DNA of 64,000 nt, taken from assembly GCF_040529185.1 (NCBI RefSeq), contig NZ_CP159510.1:1798001-1862000 (forward strand), read 5' to 3'. The position numbers and the translations under genes are program-made. Shown here one piece after another: positions 1-12,694 of this stretch. Source of the stretch: Sporolactobacillus sp. Y61. Lineage in GTDB: Bacteria > Bacillota > Bacilli > Bacillales > Sporolactobacillaceae. The notes beneath the pieces were generated by a model that was not told where the DNA came from, made no database searches, and saw only the letters and a list, made by a program, of their open reading frames with translations. Positions within the stretch are counted from its first letter, which is position 1; each line of letters starts with the position of its first letter.

Positions 1-1235
1 ATCGGCGGACTGGTTGTAGCAGGAACGGGTGCCGGAGGAGTAGATCAGGCAAAGGCAGCTCCTTCGGGAAATGCAGCAAGTTTGGCCAGACAGGGTATTG
101 GTCAGCAATACAGATGGGGAGCTAACGACTGCTCCGGCTTTACGATGAAAGTCTTTGCCCGTTTAGGGGTGAATCTGCCTCACAGTTCTGCGGGGCAGGC
201 AGCGTACGGTGCTTATGTCAGCAGAGATAACCTTCAGCCGGGGATCTCGTCTTCTTTAACACCAATAATAAAGGAATTTCTCATGTGGGGATCTATGTGG
301 GCAATAACCAGATGATCAGTGCTGAAAATGAAGAAACAGGTGTCCGTCAGACGCAAATTTTTGATGGCGGTGCATCCAGCTACTGGGAACCCAAATATGT
401 GACCGCCAGACGGATTTCTGAAAGCACCCCACCCGCTCAGAAAGCGAAAAAATCTGTACGTCCTGCAGTAAGACAGGCCGCACCGGCTTCGAACACGACT
501 CAGAAAGCCACAAGCAACAATCAGGCGACGCCGTCTGGAACCTATAAAATTCAGGACGGGGATACGCTGTCAGGAATCAGTCAGAAGACAGATGTATCGG
601 TGTCTCAGCTGAAAGCACTGAACGGGCTGAACTCGAATCAGATTAGATCCGGCCAAGTACTCCGGCTGAAGGGCAATCCGATTTCGCCATCCAAAGCTCC
701 TTCAAAGGTTTCTGCAGCAAAACCGGCTAAAGCTTCTGCAGAAAAGCCGACAACAGCTTCTGCAGCAAAACCGACAACAGCTTCTGCAGCGGAACCGGCT
801 AAAGTTCCTGCAGCAAAACCGAAAGCACAGACGGTTAATAAGTCAGGAGTTAAGGAAGCGGCGCAGCCTGCACAGTCGGCAGAACGTCCTGCCGCTGCTC
901 AATCAGATAAAGTGTCCGGCGGAACTTATTTCGTCCGGACGGGTGACAGCCTGTGGGCGATTTCAAGACATCACGGAATCAGCGTATCCGAAATTAAACT
1001 GAACAATCATTTGAAGTCGGATGTGATTTATCCGGGTCAAAAGCTTAATTTCAATGTGCAGAATAAAGGCCAGACGCATAATCAGGCAAATAAAACATAC
1101 GCGATTAAGCGCGGGGATACCCTGTGGGATATTGCAAGAGCGCATGGCACGACAGTCAGCAAGCTGATGAAAGAAAATCATCTGCATTCTTCTCTGATTT
1201 TCGCAGGTGATCAATTAAAGTTGCCGAAAAAATAA
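1..1235 (+). pseudogene. NlpC/P60-LysM cell-wall endopeptidase, 5' cut off and frameshifted
   Basis: The gene begins before the window. Frame 1 reads the end of a signal peptide and the first half of an NlpC/P60 domain, with the catalytic Cys in DCSGF near base 135. Frame 3 continues from about base 240 with the His-bearing SHVGIYVG half, an Ala/Pro/Lys-rich linker (bases 690-840) and three LysM modules (about 535-670, 915-1060, 1095-1230). Joining the frames needs one extra G in the run of four at 240-243, which would give the family motif PGDLVFF. The product would be a secreted D,L-endopeptidase held on peptidoglycan by LysM. The break could be a true mutation, slippage in a G run, or a sequence error. 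The downstream part stays intact and without stops, which suggests a recent or artefactual break. Confidence 0.8.
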
Positions 1236-1260
1236 TTAAAAATTTCATAATGATCATAAA

Positions 1261-1297
1261 CGCCGGGCAGGAGGAAAATCTTGCCTGGTGTTTTTTT
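1261..1297 (+). terminator. Rho-independent terminator after the LysM gene
   Basis: A 9-bp GC-rich stem with two G-T pairs (1261-1269 with 1282-1290) is followed directly by seven T residues at 1291-1297. It lies 26 bases after the stop codon. Confidence 0.8.
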
Positions 1298-1308
1298 GAA
1301 TCGTCGAT

Positions 1309-1337
1309 TTGACAACTTTCAGCCACCATGTTAAGTT
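1309..1337 (+). promoter_or_regulatory. Probable sigma-A promoter of the metNIQ operon
   Basis: A perfect TTGACA at 1309-1314 stands 16-17 bases before a weak -10 (TTAAGT or TAAGTT around 1331-1337). It sits just upstream of the SAM riboswitch, where the operon promoter is expected. The -10 match is poor, so the exact start is uncertain. Confidence 0.55.
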
Positions 1338-1372
1338 AAATTTACGCATAAGAATAGAAGAATAGGTAATCA

Positions 1373-1528
1373 CTCTTATCAAGAGCGGCGGAGGGACTGG
1401 CCCGATGATGCCCGGCAACCCCTGTTTTCTGTTTATTCGGAAGACAGGAAGGTGCTAATTCCTGCAGAAATGCAAGTTTCTGGCAGATGAGAGAGGCAGC
1501 GGGCTCCTCTTTCATTGAGGAGTTTTTT
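1373..1528 (+). promoter_or_regulatory. SAM-I (S-box) riboswitch with terminator
   Basis: The aptamer spans about 1373-1494. The P1 arms CTCTTATC and GATGAGAG close it, and the conserved S-box segments are present: AGAG then GGAGGGACTGGCCC, GATGCCCGGCAACC, AAGGTGCTAATTCC. A hairpin at 1504-1522 followed by six T residues is the regulated terminator. Known: SAM binding favours termination. Inferred: metNIQ is expressed when SAM is low. This fits the transporter assignment downstream. Confidence 0.96.
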
Positions 1529-1624
1529 GTTTACCTTCATGAAGCGTGAAAGGGAGGAGATACAGGTTTCGGATTTTCCGGAATATCCGGCTAAGCGTAT
1601 AGAAAAGGTTTTGAAAGTGAGGAA

Positions 1625-2653
1625 ATGGTGTTGATTGAGCTTCAAGATGTGAAAAAGGTTTACCAGACTGATGCCGGACCGGTTGAAGCTTTGTCTGACG
1701 TCAGCCTGAGCATCCGCCGGGGTGAGATATTCGGCGTCATCGGCTACAGCGGTGCCGGTAAGAGTACGCTGATCCGGCTGATTAATATGCTGGAGAAGCC
1801 GACATCCGGTCAGGTGGAAGTGGACGGGCGTGTGCTGTCTGATTTATCAGATAAACAATTGAGGAGGGAAAGACAGCAGATTGGAATGATTTTTCAACAC
1901 TTTAATCTGCTGTGGTCCCGCACGGTTGCTGAAAATATTGCTTTCCCGCTTGAACTGTCCCATCTTCCAAAAACTAAAAGGAAGGAGCGGGTGTCGGAAC
2001 TGATTCGGCTCGTCGGGCTATCAGGACGCGACTCGTCCTATCCGTCACAGCTGAGCGGAGGCCAGAAGCAGCGTGTGGGCATTGCCCGGGCTCTTGCCAG
2101 TAACCCCAAAGTGCTGCTCTGTGATGAGGCGACGTCCGCACTGGATCCGAAAACAACAGAGGACATTCTCCGACTGCTCAGCGAAATTAATAAGAAACTG
2201 GGAATCACGATTGTGATCATTACCCATGAGATGCATGTCATTCATCAGATCTGTGATCGTGTTGCTGTCCTTGATCGGGGAATCATTGTCGAAGAAGGTT
2301 CCGTTCATGATGTTTTTCTGCATCCACAGAAGGAGATCACAAGATCGTTTGTCGGCCGGACAGACGAATCGCTGACTGAAAAGGAGCGAATCAGCTCGTT
2401 TCAGGAGCATCATCCGGGAGGGACCATTATCCGCATCACATTCAGGGAAGGGGACAGCCAGAAACCGCTGTCGACGATTTTATTCCGGAATCCGGCTCTT
2501 GAGGTGGCTGTCATTGAAGGCGATCTGTCATCGGTGAATGGCGGTTCAGAAGGGCTTCTTCTATTAAATCTGACCGGTGCGGAAACCGATATAAAAGCTT
2601 CCATTGAGAAGCTCCGGGCAGGGCATTTGGAAGTTGAGGTGATTTCCCGATGA
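1625..2653 (+). CDS. metN: Methionine ABC transporter ATP-binding protein MetN
   Basis: This is the ATPase subunit of a D/L-methionine importer, acting on the inner face of the membrane with MetI. Walker A (GYSGAGKST) lies near residue 40, the ABC signature LSGGQKQR near 140, and Walker B (VLLCDEATSALDP) near 162. The C-terminal 80 residues fit the NIL domain that senses methionine. The size of 342 residues is normal. The ribosome site GTGAGG at 1617-1622 is too close to ATG 1625, so GTG 1628 or TTG 1631 may be the true start. The gene overlaps metI by 4 bases and follows an S-box. Confidence 0.95.
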   Translation: MVLIELQDVKKVYQTDAGPVEALSDVSLSIRRGEIFGVIGYSGAGKSTLIRLINMLEKPTSGQVEVDGRVLSDLSDKQLRRERQQIGMIFQHFNLLWSRTVAENIAFPLELSHLPKTKRKERVSELIRLVGLSGRDSSYPSQLSGGQKQRVGIARALASNPKVLLCDEATSALDPKTTEDILRLLSEINKKLGITIVIITHEMHVIHQICDRVAVLDRGIIVEEGSVHDVFLHPQKEITRSFVGRTDESLTEKERISSFQEHHPGGTIIRITFREGDSQKPLSTILFRNPALEVAVIEGDLSSVNGGSEGLLLLNLTGAETDIKASIEKLRAGHLEVEVISR

Positions 2654-3315
2654 ACGGTTTCTTATCAAGTATCGACTGGCCGGGAATGTGGCTGGCTACC
2701 GAACAAACGCTTTATATGACTCTGGTTTCCGGTGTCCTGACTTTTGTTATTGGTCTGATTCTCGGCCTGATTCTTTTCCTGACGGCAAAAGGCGGGCTCT
2801 ATGAGCAGCTGTTTGTTTACCGGATTGTTGCGGCAGTTGTCAATGTCTTTCGATCGATTCCATTTATCATCTTAATTATCTTGCTGATTCCGTTCACTGT
2901 TCTGATTGTCCGGACGATGATCGGCGCAACAGCAGCTCTTCCTGCGATTATCATCGGGACAGCCCCGTTTTACGGGCGCCTTGTAGAGATCAGTCTCCGG
3001 GAAGTAGATAAAGGGGTCATTGAAGCCGCTCAGGCGATGGGAGCTTCCCGCCTGCAGATCATTGTTAAAGTCCTGCTTCCTGAAGCCTGGCCGTCGCTGA
3101 TCTCCGGCATGACCGTCACGCTGATTGCCTTAATCAGTAATACCGCGATGGCGGGCGTTGTCGGCGCAGGCGGACTGGGCACCATTGCATACAATGACGG
3201 TTTTCAGGCGAATAATAATCAAATTACCTTTGTCGCGACAGTCATTATTCTGATTATTGTTTTTATTATTCAGTTTATCGGTGACCGTATCACCCGGCAT
3301 GTTGATAAGAGATAA
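2650..3315 (+). CDS. metI: Methionine ABC transporter permease MetI
   Basis: This 221-residue integral membrane permease forms the channel for methionine. Hydrophobic segments lie near residues 20-45, 58-80, 85-105, 150-170 and 190-210. The cytoplasmic EAA-type loop (EAAQAMGASRLQIIVKVLLPEA, split here as EAAQAMGAS then LLPEAWP) lies near residues 125-150 and contacts MetN. The start overlaps the metN stop as ATGA, a sign of translational coupling. It belongs to the S-box operon metN-metI-metQ. Confidence 0.95.
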   Translation: MNGFLSSIDWPGMWLATEQTLYMTLVSGVLTFVIGLILGLILFLTAKGGLYEQLFVYRIVAAVVNVFRSIPFIILIILLIPFTVLIVRTMIGATAALPAIIIGTAPFYGRLVEISLREVDKGVIEAAQAMGASRLQIIVKVLLPEAWPSLISGMTVTLIALISNTAMAGVVGAGGLGTIAYNDGFQANNNQITFVATVIILIIVFIIQFIGDRITRHVDKR

Positions 3316-3381
3316 ACAGACAGATCATAAATGATGGATTTTTAAATGAAGAGCACATCTGAACTATTGGAGGACTGCAAC

Positions 3382-4212
3382 ATGAAAAGGAAAATTTTAT
3401 CATTAATACTGGCCTTATCCGTTATTCTGGCGCTTGCTGCCTGCGGAAACGGAGGCAGTGCGCAAAGCGGTACAAAAGGAGAAACAACACTGACGGTCGG
3501 CGCGACGGCTGTACCGCATGCAGAAATACTTAAAAAGGCGGCTCCGCTGCTTAAGAAAACGAACATCAACCTGAAAGTGAAAGTATTCCAGGATTATGTG
3601 CTGCCGAACAAAGCACTTGCTGCCGGACAGCTTGATGCAAATTACTTCCAGCACATCCCGTACCTGGATTTATATAATAAAGAACATCATACGGATCTGG
3701 TCAACGCCGGAAAAATCCACATTGAACCCTTCGGTATTTATTCAAGTAAATTTAAGTCTGTTGATGATGTTAAAGATGGCGCAACCGTCCAGATCAGCAA
3801 CAATAAAGCCGAACAGGGTCGTATCCTGATGCTGCTTGAATCAAAGGGATTGTTAAAAATAAAACCGGGCGTTGACAAAATGGCGGCGACATTGAAGGAT
3901 ATTGAGAACAAAAAACATCTGAAATTCCTTCAGCCGATTGATCCGGCTCTGCTGCCGAAAGCTTATCAGCACAATGCAGCTGATCTGTTTGCTATTAATA
4001 CGAATTTTGCTCTGCAGGCGAAACTTAATCCGGAAAAGGATGCCCTGATTCTTGAGGGGGGAGAATCACCTTATGCCAATGTTGTCGCTGTGCGCAAGGG
4101 TGATGAAAAGAAAAAGGCGATTAAAGAACTTGTCTCTGTGCTTCAGTCGAAGGAGATTCAGGACTATATCAAAACAAAATATAAAGGGGCTGTACTGCCG
4201 GTCTCTGATTAA
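3382..4212 (+). CDS. metQ: Methionine-binding lipoprotein MetQ
   Basis: This is the extracytoplasmic methionine receptor for MetNI, of the NlpA family, with 276 residues. The N terminus is a lipoprotein signal with lipobox LALAAC, and Cys21 is the predicted lipidated residue. The start ATG 3382 is chosen over an upstream in-frame ATG (3346) because GGAGG at 3369 is well placed and the signal peptide begins there. The mature part carries the family segment AAGQLDANYFQHIPYL. The gene is last in the S-box operon, and a strong terminator follows. Confidence 0.95.
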   Translation: MKRKILSLILALSVILALAACGNGGSAQSGTKGETTLTVGATAVPHAEILKKAAPLLKKTNINLKVKVFQDYVLPNKALAAGQLDANYFQHIPYLDLYNKEHHTDLVNAGKIHIEPFGIYSSKFKSVDDVKDGATVQISNNKAEQGRILMLLESKGLLKIKPGVDKMAATLKDIENKKHLKFLQPIDPALLPKAYQHNAADLFAINTNFALQAKLNPEKDALILEGGESPYANVVAVRKGDEKKKAIKELVSVLQSKEIQDYIKTKYKGAVLPVSD

Positions 4213-4227
4213 CCTGAGGGTGGTTTT

Positions 4228-4270
4228 AAAAATCTGTTTCCGCCAACTGTCCGGAAACGGATTTTTATTT
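4228..4270 (+). terminator. Terminator of metNIQ
   Basis: A long A/T-flanked stem pairs bases about 4228-4242 with 4251-4266 around the loop CCAACTGT. T-rich sequence follows. It begins 16 bases after the metQ stop. Confidence 0.8.
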
Positions 4271-4381
4271 TTATTCTGAGTCATGCTAAACCCGTTCATC
4301 CATTTTTCTTGAGTAAAATCAGCGTTATAATGAAGAGAAAGGTTTATACAGATTTTTCACGTATTTTCCTGAGGGCTTTAG

Positions 4382-4410
4382 TTGCTATCTGATTACATGT
4401 GATATAAGAT
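4382..4410 (+). promoter_or_regulatory. Possible promoter of the suf operon
   Basis: TTGCTA at 4382-4387 is 17 bases before TAAGAT at 4405-4410. A second TATAAT lies at 4326-4331 without a convincing -35. Both are upstream of sufC, and one may be the operon start. The match is only fair. The 270-base gap 4213-4485 holds nothing else I recognise. Confidence 0.4.
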
Positions 4411-4485
4411 GATAATGAGAATAGACTGAGAATTTATTTCAGTGAGCTTTCAGATCACACGTCATTAACTATTGGAGGTTATGGT

Positions 4486-5268
4486 ATGACAGTACCAGAA
4501 TTAAAAATAAAAAATCTTCATGTATCAGTAGAAGGAAAGCCGATTGTCAAAGGCTTTGATCTGGATATTAAAGGCGGAGAAATTCACGCCCTGATGGGGC
4601 CGAACGGAACAGGAAAGTCAACGGTTGCTTCTGCTGTGATGGGGCATCCAAAGTATGAAGTCACAGCAGGCAGTGTCGAACTTAATGGAAAAAATCTCCT
4701 TGATATGTCTGTTGACGAACGGGCCCGTGCCGGATTGTTCCTTGCCATGCAGTATCCCAGAGAAGTCAGTGGTGTAACCAATGCAGACTTTATGAGAACC
4801 GCTATCAATGGCCGCCGCGGTGAGGGTAATGAAGTACCTCTGATGAAGTTCATCAAAAAGCTTGATAAAAAGATGGACCTTCTTGAAATGGACCATAAAT
4901 TTGCGGAACGTTACGTCAACGAGGGCTTTTCCGGTGGCGAAAAGAAAAGAAATGAAATTCTGCAGCTGCTTATGCTTGAACCGAAGTTTGCGATTTTGGA
5001 TGAGATTGACTCCGGACTGGATATTGATGCCCTGAAGTGGGTTTCCAAGGGCGTTAATTCCATGCGTTCAGAAAATTTTGGCTGTCTGATCATTACTCAT
5101 TATCAGCGCCTTCTCAATTACATCAAACCGGATAAGGTCCATGTGATGATGAATGGGCATATTGTAAAAACCGGCGGACCGGATCTTGCCCTGAAGCTTG
5201 AGGACGAAGGTTATGACGGACTTAAAGCTGAACTTGGCATCAAAGACGACGAGACAGTAGAGGCATAA
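4486..5268 (+). CDS. sufC: Fe-S cluster assembly ATPase SufC
   Basis: SufC is the ABC-type ATPase of the SufBCD scaffold, which builds [Fe-S] clusters in the cytosol. Walker A (GPNGTGKST) lies near residue 39, the signature GFSGGEKKRNEI near 147, and Walker B (FAILDEIDSGLD) near 168. The Suf-type change to Glu/Ile in the Walker B region is typical of the family. Length is 260 residues. GGAGG 12 bases before ATG supports the start. It is first of sufC-sufD-sufS-sufU-sufB, the order usual in Firmicutes. Confidence 0.97.
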   Translation: MTVPELKIKNLHVSVEGKPIVKGFDLDIKGGEIHALMGPNGTGKSTVASAVMGHPKYEVTAGSVELNGKNLLDMSVDERARAGLFLAMQYPREVSGVTNADFMRTAINGRRGEGNEVPLMKFIKKLDKKMDLLEMDHKFAERYVNEGFSGGEKKRNEILQLLMLEPKFAILDEIDSGLDIDALKWVSKGVNSMRSENFGCLIITHYQRLLNYIKPDKVHVMMNGHIVKTGGPDLALKLEDEGYDGLKAELGIKDDETVEA

Positions 5269-5297
5269 TAGAAATGCAGGGAGTCAGGAGGGAGAAC

Positions 5298-8273
<2,976 letters not shown>

Positions 8274-8372
8274 TTCGACTATTATGTGAACTATGATAAA
8301 ATAGAGATAACGACTTGGAAAATAAACAGGGACTGTATGAATAGATAATGGATAAGAAAAGGAGGATTCCAG

Positions 8373-9776
8373 ATGGCGACACAGCAGCAAGTACCGGAAA
8401 TAGACGAATATAAGTATGGTTTCAGGGAAAAAGATGTTTCGGTGTTCCGTACGAAACGTGGGCTGACAGAAGACGTTGTCCGCGAAATATCCAGGAAGAA
8501 GAACGAGCCGAAATGGATGCTGGAATATCGGCTGAAGGGTCTGCGTCATTTCTATAAAAGACCGATGCCGCAGTGGGGTGCCGATCTCTCGGCTATGAAC
8601 TTCGACGACCTGACTTATTACGTAAAACCCGTACAGAATCAGGGGCGGACCTGGGACGAAGTGCCGGGTGAGATCAAAGACACCTTTGATAAACTGGGCA
8701 TCCCGGAAGCCGAACGTAAATACCTGGCCGGTGTTTCCGCACAGTATGAATCCGAAGTGGTTTATCACAGCATGAAGAAGGATCTCGAAAAAGAAGGGAT
8801 TATCTTCATGGATACGGATTCGGCCCTGAAGAAACACGAAAAACTGTTCCGTGAATACTTCGGGAGGGTAATCTCCTACGCGGATAATAAATTCTCTGCA
8901 CTTAATGCAGCCTGCTGGTCAGGTGGATCATTTGTTTATGTTCCGAAGGGCGTGGTCTGCAAGACGCCGCTTCAGGCGTATTTCCGGATTAATTCGGAAA
9001 GTATGGGCCAGTTCGAGCGGACGCTGATTATTGTTGATGAAGGAGCCTCCGTCCATTATGTGGAAGGATGCACCGCACCTGTATACTCCAGCAGCTCGCT
9101 GCACAGCGGAATTGTTGAAATTTATGTCCGTAAAAATGCCTATTGCCGCTACACCACCATTCAGAACTGGGCGAACAACGTGTATAATCTGGTTACGCAG
9201 CGGGCGATCTGTGAAGATCATGCCACGATGGAATGGGTAGACGGCAATATTGGTTCCTGTGTGACAATGAAATACCCGTCTGTCGTTCTTAAAGGGGAAG
9301 GCGCCCGTGGGAGTACCCTGACGATTGCCATCGGCGGAAAGGGACAGAACCAGGATTCCGGTTCCAAGATGATTCACCTGGCGCCGAACACGTCGTCGAC
9401 GATCATATCAAAATCGATCGCCAGGAACGGTGGCAACGTGACTTATCGTGGAAAAGTTCATTTCAGCCCGAAGGCGAAAAATTCACGTGGTCATGTTGAA
9501 TGTGACACATTAATCATGGATGACAAGTCGACATCTGATACAGTTCCCTATAATGAAGTGCTGAACAGCGACATTTCACTGGAACATGAAGCAAAAGTAT
9601 CGAAAGTTTCTGAAGAACAGCTTTTCTACCTGATGAGCCGCGGCCTGTCAGAAGAAGAAGCGACAGAAATGATCGTGATGGGCTTTATTGAACCGTTTAC
9701 CAAGGAACTTCCGATGGAATATGCAGTCGAAATGAACAGACTGATCAAGTATAATATGGCAGGCGCTATCGGCTGA
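8373..9776 (+). CDS. sufB: Fe-S cluster assembly protein SufB
   Basis: SufB is the scaffold subunit on which the cluster is assembled with SufC and SufD. The 467-residue protein carries the family core NMEW-like [15 protein letters not shown] and the C-terminal [15 protein letters not shown] and [14 protein letters not shown] segments; the Cys in VECDTL is the conserved sulfur-handling site. AAAGGAGG lies 8 bases before ATG. A 99-base gap separates it from sufU and may hold a weak internal promoter (TATGATAAAAT near 8293). It closes the operon. Confidence 0.97.
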   Translation: MATQQQVPEIDEYKYGFREKDVSVFRTKRGLTEDVVREISRKKNEPKWMLEYRLKGLRHFYKRPMPQWGADLSAMNFDDLTYYVKPVQNQGRTWDEVPGEIKDTFDKLGIPEAERKYLAGVSAQYESEVVYHSMKKDLEKEGIIFMDTDSALKKHEKLFREYFGRVISYADNKFSALNAACWSGGSFVYVPKGVVCKTPLQAYFRINSESMGQFERTLIIVDEGASVHYVEGCTAPVYSSSSLHSGIVEIYVRKNAYCRYTTIQNWANNVYNLVTQRAICEDHATMEWVDGNIGSCVTMKYPSVVLKGEGARGSTLTIAIGGKGQNQDSGSKMIHLAPNTSSTIISKSIARNGGNVTYRGKVHFSPKAKNSRGHVECDTLIMDDKSTSDTVPYNEVLNSDISLEHEAKVSKVSEEQLFYLMSRGLSEEEATEMIVMGFIEPFTKELPMEYAVEMNRLIKYNMAGAIG

Positions 9777-9808
9777 TTTAAAAATAAAACAGGTGACAGG
9801 ATAGATTT

Positions 9809-9846
9809 AAGCCTTTCGGTCTGATCGCAGGACCGGCAGGCTTTTT
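9809..9846 (+). terminator. Terminator of the suf operon
   Basis: A 12-13 bp imperfect stem (9809-9821 with 9831-9843) ends in a T run. It starts about 30 bases after the sufB stop. Confidence 0.75.
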
Positions 9847-9915
9847 CATTTTTCCGGAACACATACAGAACGGGACGGCAGCAGGATTCAGGCGAAAAGA
9901 CGGTTATCTGCAGAA

Positions 9916-9945
9916 TTGCACAGGGCCTCTTTTTAGCGATACAAT
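9916..9945 (+). promoter_or_regulatory. Probable promoter of yunD
   Basis: TTGCAC at 9916-9921 and TACAAT at 9940-9945 are 18 bases apart. A start near 9952 would exclude the GTG at 9951 as start codon and supports TTG 9990 instead. Confidence 0.5.
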
Positions 9946-9989
9946 ATACTGTGGATTCGATTGTTCGTACACTCGTGGGAGGGCTCTTT

Positions 9990-11366
9990 TTGATTTCACT
10001 CCATTTTTTTCATACAAACGATTTACACAGCCATTTTGATCATTGGGGGAGCCTCATCAGTTATCTGAACCATGAGAGGACACGGCTCCGGGCAGAAGGT
10101 CAGCCTTATCTGACTCTTGATCTTGGAGATCATATGGATCGTTTTCATCCCATGACAGAAGGTCTGCTCGGAAAAGGCAACGTGAAATTACTCAACGATG
10201 CAAAATATGATTATATTACGATTGGCAATAATGAAGGTATTACATTTACTAAAGATATACTGAACACGGTTTATGATGATCGTCACTTTGAAGTGATCCT
10301 TGCCAATCTTTATCATACAAACGGCAGGCGGCCCGACTGGTGCAAGCCCTATGTGATTTGTGATATGCAAGGGGTAAAGGTCGGACTGATTGGACTGACC
10401 GCAGCTTTTCCGAAATTCTACAGATTGCTTGACTGGGACATACGAGATCCTTTTACTGAATTGAAATCGCTGGTCAGGAAACTCAGGCCGCAAACGGATC
10501 TGATTGTGCTCATGTCCCACGTCGGCCTCCCGTTTGATGAGCGGGTAGCAGAAGAAATCAGCGGCATTGACGTGATCATCGGGGCACACACGCATCATGC
10601 CCTCGAACGTGGCAAACGGGTTGATTCGACATTAATCGCACAGGCTGGAAAATATGGGCACTATGCCGGTCATGTGGTTGTTGAATATGATGAAAAAGCG
10701 CACCGCGTCCTTCATAAGGGGGCAGATCTGGTCACTCTGCGGGAAAAACCTGATCCTGAAGCTGTTGAGGAAGTCCGCAGATTAACCGGGGAGGGTGTGG
10801 CTCATATGCAGCAGAAGATTGTCTGGCTGGACCATGCCCTGCCGGTTGACTGGTTCAGAGATACGGAGATCACGCGAATGATGGCGGCCGCACTGAGAAA
10901 ATGGTGCCATGCGGAGGTTGGACTCGTCAATGCCGGCGTGATCCTTGATGGTCTTCCTGCGGGACCGGTCACCTGGTTTGATGTGCATCGTATTTGTCCG
11001 CATCCGATTAATCCGTGCCGGGTTGAGGTGACGGGGCAGGAGATCGAGGAAATGATCCGCATCGGTTTAAAAAAGGATTTTCAGACCTATGAACTGAAGG
11101 GATTCGGTTTCCGCGGAAAAGTACTGGGTAAACTGGTCTTCAGCCATCTGACTTACGATACCCGGCTTAAGGAAGGCAAACTGGATCCCTGTGATATCCG
11201 GGTTAAAGGCATTCCGCTTGAGAAGGAGAGACGATACAGTCTGGGTACGATTGACGTCTTTACGATGGGACACTTTCTCCCGCCGATTGTCAAGGCGAAG
11301 CAGCGTTTTTATCTGCCAGAAACCTTGCGGGATCTGCTGGCGTGGCGCCTGAAAGAAATCAACTAA
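9990..11366 (+). CDS. yunD: YunD-like metallophosphoesterase / 5'-nucleotidase
   Basis: This is a two-domain nucleotidase of the UshA/YunD type. An N-terminal calcineurin-like domain shows HTNDLHSHF, DLGDHMD, GNNE and GAHTHHALE metal-ligand motifs (residues about 6-220). A C-terminal 5'-nucleotidase domain follows. No signal peptide is visible, so it is probably cytosolic. TTG 9990 is preferred as start because GGAGGG lies 6 bases before it and homologues begin near the metal site. That gives 458 residues. Neighbours yunC and yunB are the same as in Bacillus subtilis. Confidence 0.88.
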   Translation: MISLHFFHTNDLHSHFDHWGSLISYLNHERTRLRAEGQPYLTLDLGDHMDRFHPMTEGLLGKGNVKLLNDAKYDYITIGNNEGITFTKDILNTVYDDRHFEVILANLYHTNGRRPDWCKPYVICDMQGVKVGLIGLTAAFPKFYRLLDWDIRDPFTELKSLVRKLRPQTDLIVLMSHVGLPFDERVAEEISGIDVIIGAHTHHALERGKRVDSTLIAQAGKYGHYAGHVVVEYDEKAHRVLHKGADLVTLREKPDPEAVEEVRRLTGEGVAHMQQKIVWLDHALPVDWFRDTEITRMMAAALRKWCHAEVGLVNAGVILDGLPAGPVTWFDVHRICPHPINPCRVEVTGQEIEEMIRIGLKKDFQTYELKGFGFRGKVLGKLVFSHLTYDTRLKEGKLDPCDIRVKGIPLEKERRYSLGTIDVFTMGHFLPPIVKAKQRFYLPETLRDLLAWRLKEIN

Positions 11367-11427
11367 GGGCACCTGTCACCTGACCGCCCAAATTTCCATA
11401 AGATGTAACAGGAAAGGAGGCGGCAGA

Positions 11428-11730
11428 ATGATCGATCTGAAACCGTTACGTATTGATGGTAAATTTTATCGCGCTGTATCTGTTGAACTGCCGAAAACCA
11501 GTCTGCTGGCCATTGCGTCGGACAAAAGTTATATCATGTGCGGAGCGCTTGATGTCGGACTGTTGAACAGCAGGCTGGCTGATCGCGGCATTATTGCCGG
11601 CAAGGCGACAGGCGTCCGTACCCTTGAAGAATTACTGAATGCGCCGCTTGCCGAGGTGACCCTGGAAGCAGAAAAGTATGGCATCAGGCCAGGTATGATC
11701 GGTCGTGAGGCCCTTTTAAAAATGCCTTAA
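11428..11730 (+). CDS. yunC: YunC family protein (DUF1805)
   Basis: This small protein of 100 residues belongs to the DUF1805/YunC family. The segments KSYIMCGALDVGLLN and GIIAGKATGVRTLEELL match the family pattern. Its biochemical role is not established. AAAGGAGG at 11414-11421 supports the ATG. It follows yunD by 60 bases and is probably co-transcribed with it. Confidence 0.88.
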   Translation: MIDLKPLRIDGKFYRAVSVELPKTSLLAIASDKSYIMCGALDVGLLNSRLADRGIIAGKATGVRTLEELLNAPLAEVTLEAEKYGIRPGMIGREALLKMP

Positions 11731-11820
11731 CCCTGATTTTCAGACAAACACAGATCAGAATCCATGATCCGGGTCCGGCTTGTTCAGAACGGATAATGAA
11801 AAACAGAAAAAGACTTTTAA

Positions 11821-11858
11821 CCCCCCTTTATTTTGCATATAGATGAGATAAAGGGGGG
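11821..11858 (+). promoter_or_regulatory. Perfect hairpin covering the yunB ribosome site
   Basis: An 11-bp perfect inverted repeat, CCCCCCTTTAT (11821-11831) and its complement (11848-11858), surrounds a 16-base loop. The 3' arm AAAGGGGGG is the only ribosome binding site for yunB at 11864. Folding would hide that site. The absence of a T run argues against a simple terminator. Confidence 0.75.
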
Positions 11859-11863
11859 CTGTC

Positions 11864-12685
11864 ATGTTTAAACCGAGCAGACGATACCGTAAGCGGATGA
11901 TGCCGATCAGGCGTGTCTTTATCCTGACCTTAATGCTGTTTATTATCATGACGTCGGCAGGTATCTGGACGGTAAATGAACAGATGAAACCCGCTCTTAT
12001 ATCTATTGCTGAGACGCAGGCAGAGCAGCTTGCCAACTATGCCATTAACTATGGGATTGGAGAAAGCGTCCTGACAAATGCTTCAGGACCCCGGGATCCG
12101 AATGAGATGCCGGATATTGATTTTACAAAACTGATTGTGGCGAATCGGAATAACCAGGAAGAAATCAGTGATTACAGTCTGGATCCTGCGGAAGCGAATC
12201 GGATTAAGGGTGTGATAACCAACCGTATTCTCTGGTTTATCAGATCCGCCGAGAAGGGGAAAATTACACTCACCAATGGACCGGGTGAAGATCTTAAATA
12301 TCTGAAAAACAATCACACCGAAGGGATTGTCGCAGACATCCCGCTCGGTCAGATTCTCAATAATGCGCTTATCAGTAATTACGGGCCGAGGGTACCTGTT
12401 GAGATGGACGTGGTCAGTAATATATCCACTGATTTGCGCTGGGATTTCAAGAACATTGGCATTAACAATATCGTCTATACGATTTATCTTGATGTGAAAG
12501 TGAAAGTCGATGTCATTGTCCCTTTCGCACTGAAGACGAAAATGATTTCGCAGCATATCCCGCTCGGATCTAATGTACTGCCCAGGAACGTCCCTTATTT
12601 TTACGGCGGTGGTGGAGTAACTCCGTCGGTGCCGGTTGATCCGCCTGGGCAGTCCGGCCGGGGGGCAGTGAAAACAGGCGAGTAA
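11864..12685 (+). CDS. yunB: Sporulation protein YunB
   Basis: This 273-residue protein matches the YunB family, a mother-cell sporulation protein in Bacillus subtilis. An N-terminal membrane anchor lies near residues 17-38, after a basic start (RRYRKRMMPIRR). The rest is predicted outside. Conserved segments include QAEQLANYAIN and PFALKTKM. Its ribosome site sits in a hairpin. The gene converges with lytH, with 9 bases between the stops. Confidence 0.9.
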   Translation: MFKPSRRYRKRMMPIRRVFILTLMLFIIMTSAGIWTVNEQMKPALISIAETQAEQLANYAINYGIGESVLTNASGPRDPNEMPDIDFTKLIVANRNNQEEISDYSLDPAEANRIKGVITNRILWFIRSAEKGKITLTNGPGEDLKYLKNNHTEGIVADIPLGQILNNALISNYGPRVPVEMDVVSNISTDLRWDFKNIGINNIVYTIYLDVKVKVDVIVPFALKTKMISQHIPLGSNVLPRNVPYFYGGGGVTPSVPVDPPGQSGRGAVKTGE

Positions 12686-12694
12686 CAGCTGCTT

